Notes under the pieces: model-generated
Databases searched by the model: none
What the model was told of the DNA's origin: nothing
The model's input: the letters and a program-made list of their open reading frames with translations, nothing else
Shown: positions 20,490-30,870 of the stretch, in pieces
Layout: the number at the start of each line of letters is the position of its first letter
Position numbering within the stretch: position 1 is the stretch's first letter
Position numbers and translations under genes: made by a program
Source: Domibacillus indicus
GTDB lineage: Bacteria > Bacillota > Bacilli > Bacillales > Domibacillaceae
Direction of reading: 5' to 3'
DNA: 64,000 nt
NCBI RefSeq assembly: GCF_000970685.1
Contig: NZ_LAJB01000007.1
Span: 248,001-312,000 of the forward strand

Positions 20490-21457
20490 ATATTCCATAC
20501 TCCAATCCAGACACCAATCGCTGCTGCCACCACGCCGACTGACCAAAATGTCACGACCACACGCCATTCGGACCAGCCGCCTAATTCAAAATGATGATGC
20601 AGCGGGCTCATTCTAAAAATTCGTTTTCCTCTCGTTTTAAAGGACCAGACCTGTAAGATAACCGACAGCGTTTCCGCTACAAAAACGATACCGATCAATA
20701 GCAGCAAAAATTCAAATTTCGTTAAAATGGACAAAACAGCGATAGCTCCGCCGAGCGCTAATGAGCCTGTATCTCCCATAAACACATGCGCCGGATACGC
20801 ATTAAATACCAGAAACCCAATAATTGCTCCCACTACTGAAAATGCAAAAATAGCTGTCTCATCAAGCCCCTGGCTCCAGGCAATAACAGCATATGCCCCG
20901 AATGCCACCGAGGCTGTCCCGGATACAAGGCCGTCAAGGCCGTCCGTTAAATTGACAGCATTTGAAAAGCCCACAAGCCAGAACAGCACAAACAAGGCGT
21001 AAAGGATGCCCAGGTCAAGAGAAAAGAAGCCAAACGAAAGCTCTGTTGATAACCCGTGCTGCGCATAAATAACATAAAAAATGATCGAAATAATAATTTG
21101 CCCAATTAACTTTTGCAGAGAAGTCAGCCCGAGATTCCGCTTCATGACCACTTTAATAAAGTCATCAAGAAAACCAAGCAGCCCAAACCCGATTGTTACT
21201 AGCAGAAGAAGAGTCGTTTCTGCTCCTATCGAACCAAACAGCTGGACGAAAAATAAAGTTGTGACCACAATAGAAAGCAAGAAGACAATCCCGCCCATCG
21301 TTGGCGTGCCTGATTTTTGCTGGTGTGATTGAGGCCCCTCTTCCCGAATACTCTGTCCAAATTTCAAGCGCCGTAAAAATGGAATAAAAAGAGGCGCGAT
21401 AATAAGAGTAATAAAAAAGGAAACTGCAATAATTAATGCGATCTGCCATTCATTCAT
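20486..21457 (-). CDS. mraY: mraY, phospho-MurNAc-pentapeptide transferase
   Basis: Transfers phospho-MurNAc-pentapeptide to undecaprenyl phosphate, forming lipid I. It is an integral membrane enzyme with about ten helices and 323 residues. Family motifs include [13 protein letters not shown] near 48, [15 protein letters not shown] near 165-180, [12 protein letters not shown] near 225, and the [11 protein letters not shown] signature near 290. The ATG at 21457 (MNEWQIAL) overlaps the end of murE by eight bases. Confidence 0.97.
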   Translation of the reverse strand: MNEWQIALIIAVSFFITLIIAPLFIPFLRRLKFGQSIREEGPQSHQQKSGTPTMGGIVFLLSIVVTTLFFVQLFGSIGAETTLLLLVTIGFGLLGFLDDFIKVVMKRNLGLTSLQKLIGQIIISIIFYVIYAQHGLSTELSFGFFSLDLGILYALFVLFWLVGFSNAVNLTDGLDGLVSGTASVAFGAYAVIAWSQGLDETAIFAFSVVGAIIGFLVFNAYPAHVFMGDTGSLALGGAIAVLSILTKFEFLLLLIGIVFVAETLSVILQVWSFKTRGKRIFRMSPLHHHFELGGWSEWRVVVTFWSVGVVAAAIGVWIGVWNI

Positions 21458-22928
21458 GTTTCTCACCTTCCTTTTGCAGAAGTGCTTCTTTTGCCGTTTC
21501 CCGATCATCAAAATGCAGGACATTCTGGCCAATAATTTGATATGTTTCATGTCCTTTTCCAGCGATAACTACTGCATCGCCAGGGCGGGCATCTTCAATC
21601 GCTTTAAAAATAGCTTTTTTCCGATCTTCAATTACCAGATACTGCTCATCTGGCACACCGGATTCCATATCGGCTAAAATCGCAGCAGGGTTTTCGCTGC
21701 GCGGGTTATCAGAGGTAAAGATGGCCTGGTCCGCATAACGGCAAGCCGCCTGTGCCATAAGCGGCCTTTTTGTTTTGTCACGGTCTCCGCCACAGCCAAC
21801 CACAACTGTAACACGTCCTTTTGCCAGCGGACGAATCGTTTCAAGCACGTTTACCAGGCTGTCCGGAGTATGGGCATAATCAACTATCACCGAAATATCC
21901 TGTTTATTCGGTACAAGCTCAAACCGGCCTGCCACACCTGCTACACTTTCCAGTGCTTTTCGAATCGTTTCAGGGTTGATTCCAGACACAAATCCAGCTG
22001 CAAAAGCAGCAATCATATTATAAACGTTAAAGCGGCCCGCTAATTTTGATTGAACAGATACTGTGCCTCCTGGATATTTAACAGTAAAAGCAGTTCCTTC
22101 AGAGGTCAGGCGTACATTTTCAGCTTTCACATCGGCCTTATTATCAATACCGTACGTGACAACGTGGGCCGCTGTCATTGATTGATAAATAGATGAGGCA
22201 GCGTCATCAGCGTTTAAAACAGCAAACGCCGGCCTGCCGGCATAAAACAAATTACCAAGGCGTGCGAATAAAAGACCCTTGGCCGCCCGGTATTCTTCCA
22301 TTGTTTTATGAAAATCAAGATGGTCCTGCGTTAAGTTAGTAAATACAGCTACATTAAAGGCTGTACCATTTGTCCTGCCTTCTTGAAGGGCATGAGAGGA
22401 AACCTCCATTACAGCGGACGTAACACCCGCCTGTTTCATTTTTGAAAATGTTTTTTGAAGTGTCAGGCTTTCCGGCGTTGTATTTTTCGTTTCGATTGTT
22501 TCATCACCAATTTTTATATACATGGTTCCAATCAAGCCGGTCGTTTCCCCATGGGTCTGCAATATTTGCTCAATAAGGTGGCTCGTTGTTGTTTTCCCGT
22601 TCGTGCCGGTAATCCCAATCAAGTGGAACCCTTCAGTTGGGTATTGATAGAAGTGTGCAGCTAAATAGGCCATTGCCCGTTTTGTGTCGGACACATAAAT
22701 AACAGGTACAGATACATTAACAGGGCGCTCTGCCACAATGGCAGCTGCCCCTTTTCGCACAGCTTCTTCCGCTGCTTCATGACCGTCAAAGGTAAAGCCT
22801 TTTATACAGATAAATAACGATCCCTCTTGAATAAGCCGGTGATCGTTTTCAATCGAAGTAATCGCCGGGTTTCCCTCTTTATCTTGCTGATAAAATGGAA
22901 GCGCTGCGAGCACAGTTGATAAATCCAC
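21450..22928 (-). CDS. murE: murE, UDP-MurNAc-tripeptide synthetase (meso-DAP adding)
   Basis: Adds the third amino acid of the stem peptide. The P-loop [13 protein letters not shown] lies near residue 106. The motif [10 protein letters not shown] near 400 indicates meso-diaminopimelate specificity. Further motifs are [11 protein letters not shown] and [11 protein letters not shown] prefer the GTG at 22928 (reading [11 protein letters not shown]): AAAGGA lies nine bases upstream and the N-terminus then matches family length. A TTG nine bases earlier is directly adjacent to that site. Length is 492 residues. Confidence 0.95.
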   Translation of the reverse strand: MDLSTVLAALPFYQQDKEGNPAITSIENDHRLIQEGSLFICIKGFTFDGHEAAEEAVRKGAAAIVAERPVNVSVPVIYVSDTKRAMAYLAAHFYQYPTEGFHLIGITGTNGKTTTSHLIEQILQTHGETTGLIGTMYIKIGDETIETKNTTPESLTLQKTFSKMKQAGVTSAVMEVSSHALQEGRTNGTAFNVAVFTNLTQDHLDFHKTMEEYRAAKGLLFARLGNLFYAGRPAFAVLNADDAASSIYQSMTAAHVVTYGIDNKADVKAENVRLTSEGTAFTVKYPGGTVSVQSKLAGRFNVYNMIAAFAAGFVSGINPETIRKALESVAGVAGRFELVPNKQDISVIVDYAHTPDSLVNVLETIRPLAKGRVTVVVGCGGDRDKTKRPLMAQAACRYADQAIFTSDNPRSENPAAILADMESGVPDEQYLVIEDRKKAIFKAIEDARPGDAVVIAGKGHETYQIIGQNVLHFDDRETAKEALLQKEGEKHE

Positions 22929-22990
22929 GTTTTTCAATCCTTTCTCTTCTCAGAACACTATGTACAATTCCCGCGATTTCTATTGTAACG

Positions 22991-23046
22991 AAAAAAAGCC
23001 GCCGATGCGAATGCTTTTCAGCCTGTTTCGGCCAAATTTGGCGGCA
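22991..23046 (-). terminator. terminator after spoVD
   Basis: GCCGCC (23040-23045) and GGCGGC (22998-23003) on the minus strand close a long imperfect hairpin followed by seven T. It separates spoVD from murE. Confidence 0.75.
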
Positions 23047-23056
23047 TTAAATAAAT

Positions 23057-24949
23057 TTATTTTAGAAATACACGTACTTTGCTTCCTCTTTCTACTTTCA
23101 CGCCTTGTTTTGGAGATTGTGAAATCACTACCTTGCCTCTTCCCTCGGTAACAATATTAACGTTCACCAGCTGCTCTTTTAGTTTTTCCTTTGTTAACCC
23201 TATTAAATTCGGCACGCTGATAAGGTCTGGATCATTCCACGCTTTTTCTTTTTCAAGCTGGTTCTCCTGTTTTTTTACATGTAACAGCGGCAGAATATCC
23301 TCCATCATTTTCCCTACAATAGGCGCAGCCACTGTTCCGCCAAATTGAACAGTACCTTTGGGATTATCAATGGCTGTATAAATCACCACTTTAGGGTCAT
23401 TTGCAGGAGCCATCCCGATAAATGAAACAATATGATTATTCTCCAAATAGCGCCCGTCTTTTGCTTTTTGGGCTGTTCCTGTTTTCCCGCCAATTCGATA
23501 CCCATCTACAAAGGCGTTTCTTCCCGTGCCTTTTGCTACCACACTTTCAAGAGCGCGTCTTACCTCTTTTGACGTTTCCTCCGATATAACACGGCGCACT
23601 TTTTTTGGCTTTTGAATGGACTCTACTTTTCCCGTTACTGGATTTACCCAGCTTTCCGCCACATGCGGTTTATACAGAATTCCGCCATTAATCGCAGCTG
23701 ACACAGCGGTTACCTGCTGAATAGGGGTGACAGCTACCCCTTGTCCAAAAGCAGCTGTTGCCGCTTCTACCGGGCCTGCTGATTCTTCTGTAAATAAAAT
23801 ACCGGTCCCCTCTCCATACAAATCAATCCCTGTTTTTTCACCAAATCCAAACTTGCGAATATAACTGAAAAGCCTTTTCTCACCCAGACGTGAGCCGAGT
23901 TCAACAAAACCCGGATTGCATGAGTTTTCCACCACTTCAAGAAACGTTTGGTGTCCGTGTCCTTCCCGTTTCCAGCACCGCAGGCGGGCACCATCAACTT
24001 CTACATAGCCAGGGTCCGAGAAGTGTTCACGGTCAAGATCAACCTCTTTTTCCTCCAGAGCTGCTGCCAGTGTAATAATCTTGAACGTAGAGCCTGGCTC
24101 AAAGGTGCTCCAAACCGGCAAATTCCGATTATATATGTCAGGATCATATTCACTGAAGCGGGCAGGGTCATAGGAAGGACGGGAAGACATTGCCAAAATA
24201 GCACCTGTATTGGGGTCCATTGCAATGCTCATCGCTCCATCTGGCTTGTACGTTTTTTCAGCCTGGTCCAGTTCTCTTTCCATTACTGCCTGAATGTCCG
24301 CATCAATGGTCAATTGTAAATCCATTCCGTTCACCGGTGCTTTATAATCATTAGCCAGGCCGGGCATTTGATTTCCTTTGGCATCTGTATACATCTGGAT
24401 AGAACCTGGTTTTCCAGAAAGCTTCTGGTCATAATACGCTTCAATACCGGCAAGCCCTTGATTATCCGCGCCTGTAAATCCGATAATGTGGGCGAGCCGG
24501 TCTTTTAACGTGTAATCACGGATTGAGTCTTCGCCGAGCCAGACCCCCTTTAACTGAAGATCCGCTACAGCCCTGGCTGTTTCGGCTGATAAGTGTCTTC
24601 CTTTTGAAGAAAGCCGTTCAATAGACGAGCGTTTTGTCATTCGTTCATATAAAACGGATTCTTTTTCACCAAGAACCGCCGCTAATTTTTCAGCAGTCTG
24701 CTCTGGATCATCAATTTGAGCTGGAATTACATAAACAGTCGGAGCATTTTTATTGCCAACGAGAACCTTGCCAGTACGATCAAGAATAAGTCCGCGTTCA
24801 GGTTCGGCGGGAATGCTTCTTCCCCAGAGTTCTTCTGCTTTGTCCGTCAATTCACCCCCATTAAGCAATTGAATATAGCCTGTTCGGATAATCAGGGCTG
24901 AAAAAGCGATAAAAGAGAAAACAAGTATCCAAAACATTCGAACCCGCAT
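23057..24949 (-). CDS. spoVD: spoVD, sporulation-specific class B penicillin-binding protein
   Basis: Transpeptidase partner of SpoVE in cortex synthesis. The 630 residues begin with one membrane anchor (about 6-25). A PBP dimer domain follows, then the transpeptidase with STFK (in EPGSTFKII, near 290), SCN (in VENSCNPGFVELG, near 345) and KTGTAQK (near 500). One C-terminal PASTA domain starts at about 572 (SVPNLIGLTKEKLKEQL). Exactly one PASTA domain and the location fit SpoVD rather than PBP2B. A sigma-E-like promoter may precede it. Confidence 0.94.
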   Translation of the reverse strand: MRVRMFWILVFSFIAFSALIIRTGYIQLLNGGELTDKAEELWGRSIPAEPERGLILDRTGKVLVGNKNAPTVYVIPAQIDDPEQTAEKLAAVLGEKESVLYERMTKRSSIERLSSKGRHLSAETARAVADLQLKGVWLGEDSIRDYTLKDRLAHIIGFTGADNQGLAGIEAYYDQKLSGKPGSIQMYTDAKGNQMPGLANDYKAPVNGMDLQLTIDADIQAVMERELDQAEKTYKPDGAMSIAMDPNTGAILAMSSRPSYDPARFSEYDPDIYNRNLPVWSTFEPGSTFKIITLAAALEEKEVDLDREHFSDPGYVEVDGARLRCWKREGHGHQTFLEVVENSCNPGFVELGSRLGEKRLFSYIRKFGFGEKTGIDLYGEGTGILFTEESAGPVEAATAAFGQGVAVTPIQQVTAVSAAINGGILYKPHVAESWVNPVTGKVESIQKPKKVRRVISEETSKEVRRALESVVAKGTGRNAFVDGYRIGGKTGTAQKAKDGRYLENNHIVSFIGMAPANDPKVVIYTAIDNPKGTVQFGGTVAAPIVGKMMEDILPLLHVKKQENQLEKEKAWNDPDLISVPNLIGLTKEKLKEQLVNVNIVTEGRGKVVISQSPKQGVKVERGSKVRVFLK

Positions 24950-24972
24950 CGCACATCCCCCTTTTCTTCATG

Positions 24973-25000
24973 ATCATATGCAGCATGAAAAAAAAGTTGA
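24973..25000 (-). promoter_or_regulatory. possible sigma-E promoter of spoVD
   Basis: On the minus strand CATATGAT (24973-24980) is close to the sigma-E -10 consensus CATACAAT. TCAACTT lies 13 bases upstream at 24994-25000, a poor -35. spoVD is sigma-E-dependent in B. subtilis. This is only a candidate. Confidence 0.35.
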
Positions 25001-25001
25001 C

Positions 25002-25054
25002 AAAAAAGCTGCCTCAAACATAAAGTGCGCGGCACTTAGTGAGGCAGCTTTTTT
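25002..25054 (-). terminator. terminator after pbpB
   Basis: A perfect 15-bp outer stem (AAAAAAGCTGCCTCA at 25002-25016 with its complement at 25040-25054) encloses an inner AAGTGC/GCACTT hairpin. It begins at the pbpB stop codon, on a T-rich tract. Confidence 0.9.
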
Positions 25055-27258
25055 TATCGGGACTGGTCCGATTCAGCGTTTGCGTTTTGATTTGCTTCTT
25101 CAGCACTTCCCGGCTCTTCAAGCTTAATAATTAATTTTTGGCCTTCTTGTATTGTTTTACCTGCTTGTATATTTTGTGAGACAACATAGCCAGAACCTGA
25201 ATAGCTTACCTTGAGACCGGCTCCTTGTGCTATCTTCATAACGTCGCGGATTGCCCACCCGCTCAGATCCGGCATTGTCCATTCGCCCGATGTCAGGAGC
25301 ACCGCTTTTTCACCTTGAAGAAGCTTTTCACCGGCTGCCGGTACTTGTTTGGTAATTTCACTGCCGGTGCCAATAATCACTGGATCAAGTCCCGATCCTT
25401 CATAGTCTTTACGCGCTTCAGCTGTTTTCCTGCCAGTAAAGTCTTTTATTTTAACAGTTTGAGAGACAATTGTTTCTTCCGGCTGGATATTTAAATACTG
25501 GAGGCTGTTGCGCATCACAGGATTAAATACTTTCGACACAGGTACTGATCCGGATTCATTGTCAAGCTTCGGCTTAGCGACCGCCACATACACAATCAGC
25601 TCTGGATCATCTTTCGGTGCCATGCCAAGAAATGAAAACAGGTAATTGTTAGTGCCTGTTAAATACTGGCCGTTTTCCCCGACCAGCTGTGCTGTTCCTG
25701 TTTTTCCGGCTATGTCGTATCCTTCAATATGATAGGGTTTTCCGGTACCATGCTCCGCTGTAACGACTGTTTCAAGCACATCCAGGGTTTTCCCGGCCGT
25801 TTCTTTGGAAATTGGCTCACCGACTACTTCTGGCTCTGTATTCACAAGCGTTTTCCCGGTCGTGTCATCAACAATCTTTTCGATAATATACGGCTTCATC
25901 ATTTTTCCGCCATTTGCAACAGCTGTTGCCGCCTGAACCATTTGCAGGGCATTAACGGTAGAACCCTGTCCGAATGCGGTTGTTACCTGCTCAAGCGGAT
26001 AATTAAACAAAATGCTTCCAGGTGCCTCATTTGGCAGTTCAATTCCTGTTTTTTGGCCAAAATGGAAGTCTTCGAGATACTGCCTGAACACACCCGGGGT
26101 TATTTGCTCGAGCATATTGGCAATCGCTACATTTGAAGAACGCTGGATCCCTTCTTCATACGTGATTTTTCCCCAGCCGGCTCCTCCGTTATGATCACGA
26201 ATACGGTTTGGCCCCACACTGTATGTGCCGGACTCATAGGTAGCGTCCGGATGAAACACGCCTTCTTCGATGGCTGCGGCCAAAGTAAAAATTTTCATAG
26301 TAGAACCGGGTTCATATGAATATTCAACCAGGTCATTCATCCAGTTTACATCAAGACCTTCACGAGTGCCGGGGTGAAATGTCGGCCGCTGGCTCATAGC
26401 CAAAATTTTTCCCGTTTTCGCTTCCGCTACGATTGCGAATGCTTTTTCCGGATCATATTGGGTCTCGACTTCATTCAGGGCATCTTCCAGAAACGTTTGA
26501 ATTTTAGAGTCAAGAGTTAAATAAATATGGTCTCCATCTTCCGGCTCTGTAACCATTTCCTGTTTCTCCGGAAGCAGATAGCCCCATAAATCACTTGTAT
26601 AGCGTATCTTTCCGTTTTTTCCTTTTAAATATTTCTCATACGACTTTTCAATGCCCATCTGCCCTTCCGTTTCTACCGTGACATTGCCGCTTTCATCTTG
26701 CTTTTCTATCTGCTGTGCAAAGCCTATTAAATGCGAAGCAAATGTTCCATTAGGATAAAATCGCTTCGCCTGGCGGATAAACGTAAGACCGGGCAGATTT
26801 TCTTCTTCAATTTGCCGTTTTACGCTATTTGATAATCCGCGCCCCGCGCTTCCGAATTCTACCTGAAACGCACCGTCCTTTTTGAGCCTTGCCAGTATAT
26901 CTTCTTCACTCATGTCAATATATTTAGCCAGCACTTTTGCCGTTTTCTCAGGATCAACTACATGATTCGGAGACTCTGGATTTGTTGTAACAGAATCATC
27001 TAAAATAGCGGCGATGGTGAAAGAAGTTGTATCTTCTGCAATTACCTGGCCATTTGTATCGTAGATTTTTCCTCTGCTCGCTTCAAGTACATCTGTGCGC
27101 ATATATTTTTCAAGAGCTTCATTCTTCAACTCATGTCCATCTGCTTTTCCTGTTGCCTGAATATAAAAAACTCGCGAAAACAAGATAAAAAAGAGGAGGG
27201 CGAACCCTATGTAAAGGATCGCAGCTCCTATTTTACGATTATTTCTATTTTCTATCAT
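25054..27258 (-). CDS. pbpB: pbpB, penicillin-binding protein 2B (divisome transpeptidase)
   Basis: Class B PBP essential for septal wall synthesis, partner of FtsW, FtsL, DivIB and DivIC. It has 734 residues: a membrane helix at about 12-32, the dimerisation domain, the transpeptidase with STMK (in EPGSTMKIF near 320), SSN (in RSSNVAIAN near 375) and KTGTAQ (near 525), and two C-terminal PASTA domains (about 600-720). Its start overlaps the ftsL stop by four bases. Confidence 0.96.
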   Translation of the reverse strand: MIENRNNRKIGAAILYIGFALLFFILFSRVFYIQATGKADGHELKNEALEKYMRTDVLEASRGKIYDTNGQVIAEDTTSFTIAAILDDSVTTNPESPNHVVDPEKTAKVLAKYIDMSEEDILARLKKDGAFQVEFGSAGRGLSNSVKRQIEEENLPGLTFIRQAKRFYPNGTFASHLIGFAQQIEKQDESGNVTVETEGQMGIEKSYEKYLKGKNGKIRYTSDLWGYLLPEKQEMVTEPEDGDHIYLTLDSKIQTFLEDALNEVETQYDPEKAFAIVAEAKTGKILAMSQRPTFHPGTREGLDVNWMNDLVEYSYEPGSTMKIFTLAAAIEEGVFHPDATYESGTYSVGPNRIRDHNGGAGWGKITYEEGIQRSSNVAIANMLEQITPGVFRQYLEDFHFGQKTGIELPNEAPGSILFNYPLEQVTTAFGQGSTVNALQMVQAATAVANGGKMMKPYIIEKIVDDTTGKTLVNTEPEVVGEPISKETAGKTLDVLETVVTAEHGTGKPYHIEGYDIAGKTGTAQLVGENGQYLTGTNNYLFSFLGMAPKDDPELIVYVAVAKPKLDNESGSVPVSKVFNPVMRNSLQYLNIQPEETIVSQTVKIKDFTGRKTAEARKDYEGSGLDPVIIGTGSEITKQVPAAGEKLLQGEKAVLLTSGEWTMPDLSGWAIRDVMKIAQGAGLKVSYSGSGYVVSQNIQAGKTIQEGQKLIIKLEEPGSAEEANQNANAESDQSR

Positions 27259-27605
27259 TTGGGTTCAACAACCTTAATATTTTGTTCACTCAAGTCCAGT
27301 CCCCTTGCCTTGGCGCGTTCCCAAATTTTTTCATATGTGCTTTCTTCACTAATTTGCACTTCAAGGTCATGATTCACTTTTTCCTGCTCTTGAATTTTAG
27401 CATTCATATCTTGAATTTGCTTGTTCGTTTCGTAAATAGCCGCCTGTGTTGATATAAGCTTGGCACACATAAAGCAAACAGTAAGTACAAAGACAAGAAA
27501 CAACACCTTTTCTCCTGGTGTGAAAAATTGCTTGATTACCTTTCTCGGTTTGGCGGGAGCGGTTCTTGGCTGGTCGACAACTGGCTTTTGGGCTGTATTA
27601 TTCAC
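27255..27605 (-). CDS. ftsL: ftsL, division protein
   Basis: Short bitopic protein of the FtsL-DivIC-DivIB complex. With the GTG start at 27605 it has 116 residues: a basic cytoplasmic part, one membrane helix at about 34-54 ([20 protein letters not shown]), and an extracellular leucine-zipper-like coiled coil. The GTG overlaps the end of rsmH (the reading AGTGAATAA) and follows GGGGGGA. This length equals B. subtilis FtsL (117), while an upstream ATG would extend it inside rsmH. Confidence 0.93.
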   Translation of the reverse strand: MNNTAQKPVVDQPRTAPAKPRKVIKQFFTPGEKVLFLVFVLTVCFMCAKLISTQAAIYETNKQIQDMNAKIQEQEKVNHDLEVQISEESTYEKIWERAKARGLDLSEQNIKVVEPK

Positions 27606-28563
27606 TTGGATCCCCCCTAAACGTTTTTTTCTTTTTTTCGGCAATACGCAGCTTGGCAGACCGAGCCCGGTTGTTTTTTTCCAACTCTTGGTCTGTAGGC
27701 ATAATCGGTTTTCTTGTAACCAGCTTTAAAACAGGCTCATATTCTTCAGGAATCACTGGCAAACCAGGCGGCAGCTGCGGGCCAGAAGATGCTTCTTTAA
27801 AAACAGTTTTGCAAATACGGTCTTCAAGTGAATGAAACGTAATAACACTAATACGGCCGTTAACTCCCAGTAAATCAATGGCATCATGAAGCGATCGTTC
27901 AAATACACCGAGTTCATCATTCACAGCAATCCGGATCGCTTGAAAAATCCGCTTAGCCGGATGGCCGCCTTTCCTTCTCGCTGGGGCTGGAATGGCATCT
28001 TTTATGAGTTCCGTCAGCTGACCCGTCGTTTCAATTGGCTGCTTTTCACGTGCCGTTTCAATTCTGCGGGCAATCTGCTTAGAAAACTTTTCCTCTCCGT
28101 ATTTAAAGAAAATCCGGACAAGCTGTTCAAAGGGCCATTCATTCACCACGTGATACGCTGACAGCGAAGCATGCTTATCCATTCGCATATCAAGCGGCGC
28201 ATCGTGATGATAGCTGAATCCGCGCTCAGGTGTATCAAGCTGCGGCGATGAAACGCCTAAATCGTATAAAATGCCATCAACTTCTTTAACGCCTCGCTTA
28301 TGAAGTTCTAATTTTAAATGTTCAAAATTGCTTTTTATAAATTCAACGCGATCAGCAAATAATTCAAGCCTTTTTTTGGCATGGGTAATCGCTGTTTCAT
28401 CCTGGTCGAATGCGTATAATTTCCCATGAGGCCCAAGCTGTGAAAGCAAATATTCACTGTGGCCTGCTCCTCCAAGTGTACAATCAACATAAATCCCGTC
28501 AGGGCGAATGTTCAGCCCGTCAACCGTTTCATGAAGCAGAACGGTCGTATGATTAAATTCCAT
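27598..28563 (-). CDS. rsmH: rsmH (mraW), 16S rRNA m4C1402 methyltransferase
   Basis: SAM-dependent N4-methylation of C1402 in 16S rRNA. The 322 residues show the SAM motif [15 protein letters not shown] near 27, [18 protein letters not shown] near 100, and the conserved [24 protein letters not shown] near 203 and [14 protein letters not shown] near the end. I start at the ATG at 28563 ([12 protein letters not shown]), matching family N-termini. It follows mraZ by 22 bases. Confidence 0.96.
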   Translation of the reverse strand: MEFNHTTVLLHETVDGLNIRPDGIYVDCTLGGAGHSEYLLSQLGPHGKLYAFDQDETAITHAKKRLELFADRVEFIKSNFEHLKLELHKRGVKEVDGILYDLGVSSPQLDTPERGFSYHHDAPLDMRMDKHASLSAYHVVNEWPFEQLVRIFFKYGEEKFSKQIARRIETAREKQPIETTGQLTELIKDAIPAPARRKGGHPAKRIFQAIRIAVNDELGVFERSLHDAIDLLGVNGRISVITFHSLEDRICKTVFKEASSGPQLPPGLPVIPEEYEPVLKLVTRKPIMPTDQELEKNNRARSAKLRIAEKKKKTFRGDPSE

Positions 28564-28585
28564 CTTCTTATCAGTCCAATCAACG

Positions 28586-29017
28586 TTATAAATCAAAATC
28601 AGTTAAACTTTCTGCAATGTCTGCAAATGAGTCAGCCGACATTTCCAGATACTCGTCCCATTTTTGGGCATTCCAAATCTCCATCCGATTAGAAACCCCG
28701 ACAATTACACATTCTTTACGGAGCGATGCGTAGTGCAGCAGCGGCTCGGGAATATTTATTCTTCCCTGCCTGTCGAGCTTACAGTCATTTGCTCCTGAGA
28801 AAAAAAAGCGGGTAAACGCCCGGGCATCTTTTTTAGTTAACGGTAAAGTGGATAATTTGCGTTCTATCTCTTTCCATTCATCAAGCGGGTATGCAAATAA
28901 GCACTCGTCAAGTCCGCGCGTTACAATAAATGTTTTATCGGAATCACCACGGAATTTCGCAGGAATAATCAATCTGCCTTTTTCATCGATTGAATGACGG
29001 TATTCCCCCATAAACAT
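28586..29017 (-). CDS. mraZ: mraZ, division/cell-wall cluster regulator
   Basis: AbrB-like DNA-binding repressor of the dcw cluster; also affects the neighbouring methyltransferase. It has 143 residues with two tandem SpoVT/AbrB-type repeats ([23 protein letters not shown] and [22 protein letters not shown]), each with the DxxGR motif. It is the first gene of the cluster and has repeats that could be its own binding sites directly upstream. Confidence 0.97.
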   Translation of the reverse strand: MFMGEYRHSIDEKGRLIIPAKFRGDSDKTFIVTRGLDECLFAYPLDEWKEIERKLSTLPLTKKDARAFTRFFFSGANDCKLDRQGRINIPEPLLHYASLRKECVIVGVSNRMEIWNAQKWDEYLEMSADSFADIAESLTDFDL

Positions 29018-29024
29018 TGTGCTT

Positions 29025-29064
29025 CCCCACTTTCTACACTAACTTTACCACATCCCCCCACTTT
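29025..29064 (-). promoter_or_regulatory. putative MraZ-binding direct repeats
   Basis: The minus strand has AAAGTGGGG twice (29025-29033 and 29056-29064), 31 bases apart, with a partial copy GTGGTAAAG between them. MraZ operators in other bacteria are direct repeats of G-rich boxes directly before mraZ. Position and repetition fit autoregulation, but the exact operator of this lineage is not known to me. Confidence 0.55.
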
Positions 29065-29107
29065 GCACCACCAATTTCATGACAGGCTGACAGTCCTTTT
29101 TTTCTTA

Positions 29108-29138
29108 CAAAAAAAAGCCTGCCCAAAAGGCAGACTTT
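29108..29138 (-). terminator. terminator after bshC
   Basis: AAGTCTGCC/GGCAGGCTT pair over nine bases around a short loop, followed by eight or more T on the minus strand. Confidence 0.88.
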
Positions 29139-29142
29139 TCAT

Positions 29143-30759
29143 TTAAATATATATAACATAGTGGCTTCCATCATGCTTATACGACTGGCCGAGTAATTCA
29201 TCAACGAAAGATGGCCCGTACGAATTTAAGAAAGGATATAAGTTCCATACTCTTTCCTGCAGCCCATCCGGCCGCAGCCGCATTTCTGCCAGGTTAAACC
29301 GGCGCAGTGCCGCTTCGTGCGTCTGCTTTAAAACAGCTTCGCTTTTTTGAAGGAGAATATCGATTTGCCGTTCATGATATGCCTTGTTTTTCTCAACAAT
29401 TGGCATAAGTCCTTTATGGAGCTCCTCCGCCCGCACTTCGATTTTCTTATAGCCGGCCAGCAGCTGCTGCTTTGTCTGTTCGACCAGATCATGCAGGTGA
29501 TGATCTCGAACGGATTCGATATAAGCGTTTTTTTCCTGTCCCACGCCGCTTTGAACAGCCGTTTCAACAGATATGCCAGTTTCTAAAAGAGTGCTTGCCG
29601 TACCCCGGTCGACAATTGTTATATTTAAGCGCGGAACGACCGGCGGCATATTCATCTCAAAATGTTCAAAAGCGCCTTTTAGTTCAGCCCAATACGCAAT
29701 TTCTCCCGGTCCCGCAATAAAGGAAAGTGTTGGAAACAGCCATTCCTGCATAAGCGGACGTGTCACCACATTATTGCTGAATGATTCAGGCGACTCTTCA
29801 AGAAGCTGAAGCAGGTCCGCTTCTGTATATTTGCGGCCGCTTTTGCTGACAAAAAGCCCATTTTCCCTTTCCAGTAAATAGCGTTCCCCTTTTTCTATTA
29901 AAAATAAGTTTGCAGGCTGCACGCCTGTCTCAATGGCAGGAGTAAAGCCCATCTTCTCTATCTTTTCCTGTGTATTTTTAACCGCTTCTGCTAACGGTTC
30001 ACTTTCCAAAATCAAACGCTTGAAAAAAGAGGATTCAAGTTTTCTCAGGGCAGGATCGGCCGCATCGACCAGCAGCAGGCCGTGCCTGGCAAAAAAAGAA
30101 CCGGTTAAATATGCAAAAAATTCTGTAAACGTATCGCTTTCTTTTACAGCCGCTTTTAAATCGTCAAGCAGCTGGTTGGTATACTGCGTTTCTTTCAAAC
30201 AGGCAAAAACAGATGTGATCCATTCCCACATTACCTTTTTATCGTAAACCGTGCTTGATGCCGGCTGTTTTTTTATAAAACGCTCGGGGTAGCCCATTTT
30301 TTGCATACGTTCATTTTTTTCAACAAAAACATGGTTAATTTCTAATAAATCATGGTCCTCCCCGGCAATCCAAAAAATAGGCACCACTGGAATACCAAGC
30401 TTTTCTTCCTGCTCTTTCGCTAAATGCAGAATAGAAATAATTTTATGTATAGAATACAGGGGACCTGTTAAAAGTCCCGCCTGCTGGCCGCCTATGACTG
30501 CTACGGACAAGGGGTTTTTCAGCTTTTGAAGCGACTGCTCCACCTCTTCTGTAAGATGGTGGGGAGACATATAGTTTTGGATTACATCTGCCAATTCTTC
30601 TCGTTTAAATATCCGCGTCCGCACTTCTTCAGCACGTTGTTCAAAAGACTGCTGCAAGAATGGATTATAGTCAAAAAAGACTTCGGTACGAGGTGAACCG
30701 TTAATATATTCATTTGCGAACGGGTTTAAAGCGGGAACAGAAATGCGTTCTTGTTCCAT
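29143..30759 (-). CDS. bshC: bshC (yllA), putative cysteine ligase of bacillithiol synthesis
   Basis: Last step of bacillithiol formation: adds cysteine to GlcN-malate. The 538 residues equal the family length. A nucleotidyl-transferase-like Rossmann core is visible (NPLSVAVIGGQQAGLLTGPLYSIHKI near 82-107; PVVPIFWIAGEDHDLLEINHVF near 124). A long coiled coil lies near 425-490. It sits upstream of mraZ, as yllA does in B. subtilis, and indicates the organism makes bacillithiol. Confidence 0.95.
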   Translation of the reverse strand: MEQERISVPALNPFANEYINGSPRTEVFFDYNPFLQQSFEQRAEEVRTRIFKREELADVIQNYMSPHHLTEEVEQSLQKLKNPLSVAVIGGQQAGLLTGPLYSIHKIISILHLAKEQEEKLGIPVVPIFWIAGEDHDLLEINHVFVEKNERMQKMGYPERFIKKQPASSTVYDKKVMWEWITSVFACLKETQYTNQLLDDLKAAVKESDTFTEFFAYLTGSFFARHGLLLVDAADPALRKLESSFFKRLILESEPLAEAVKNTQEKIEKMGFTPAIETGVQPANLFLIEKGERYLLERENGLFVSKSGRKYTEADLLQLLEESPESFSNNVVTRPLMQEWLFPTLSFIAGPGEIAYWAELKGAFEHFEMNMPPVVPRLNITIVDRGTASTLLETGISVETAVQSGVGQEKNAYIESVRDHHLHDLVEQTKQQLLAGYKKIEVRAEELHKGLMPIVEKNKAYHERQIDILLQKSEAVLKQTHEAALRRFNLAEMRLRPDGLQERVWNLYPFLNSYGPSFVDELLGQSYKHDGSHYVIYI

Positions 30760-30870
30760 ACACGTACTTCCTTTCTTTCGGACAAATTTTCTTGTTCGAG
30801 TATACCACCTGTTGGATTAAAAGAGGAAATAATGTGCCTGCTGCCAAGCATTTTTTTTAAAAAGCCGGCT

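Noticed and set aside
20053-20616. 187-codon open frame opposite murD/mraY
   Set aside because: Antisense to two well-supported overlapping genes.
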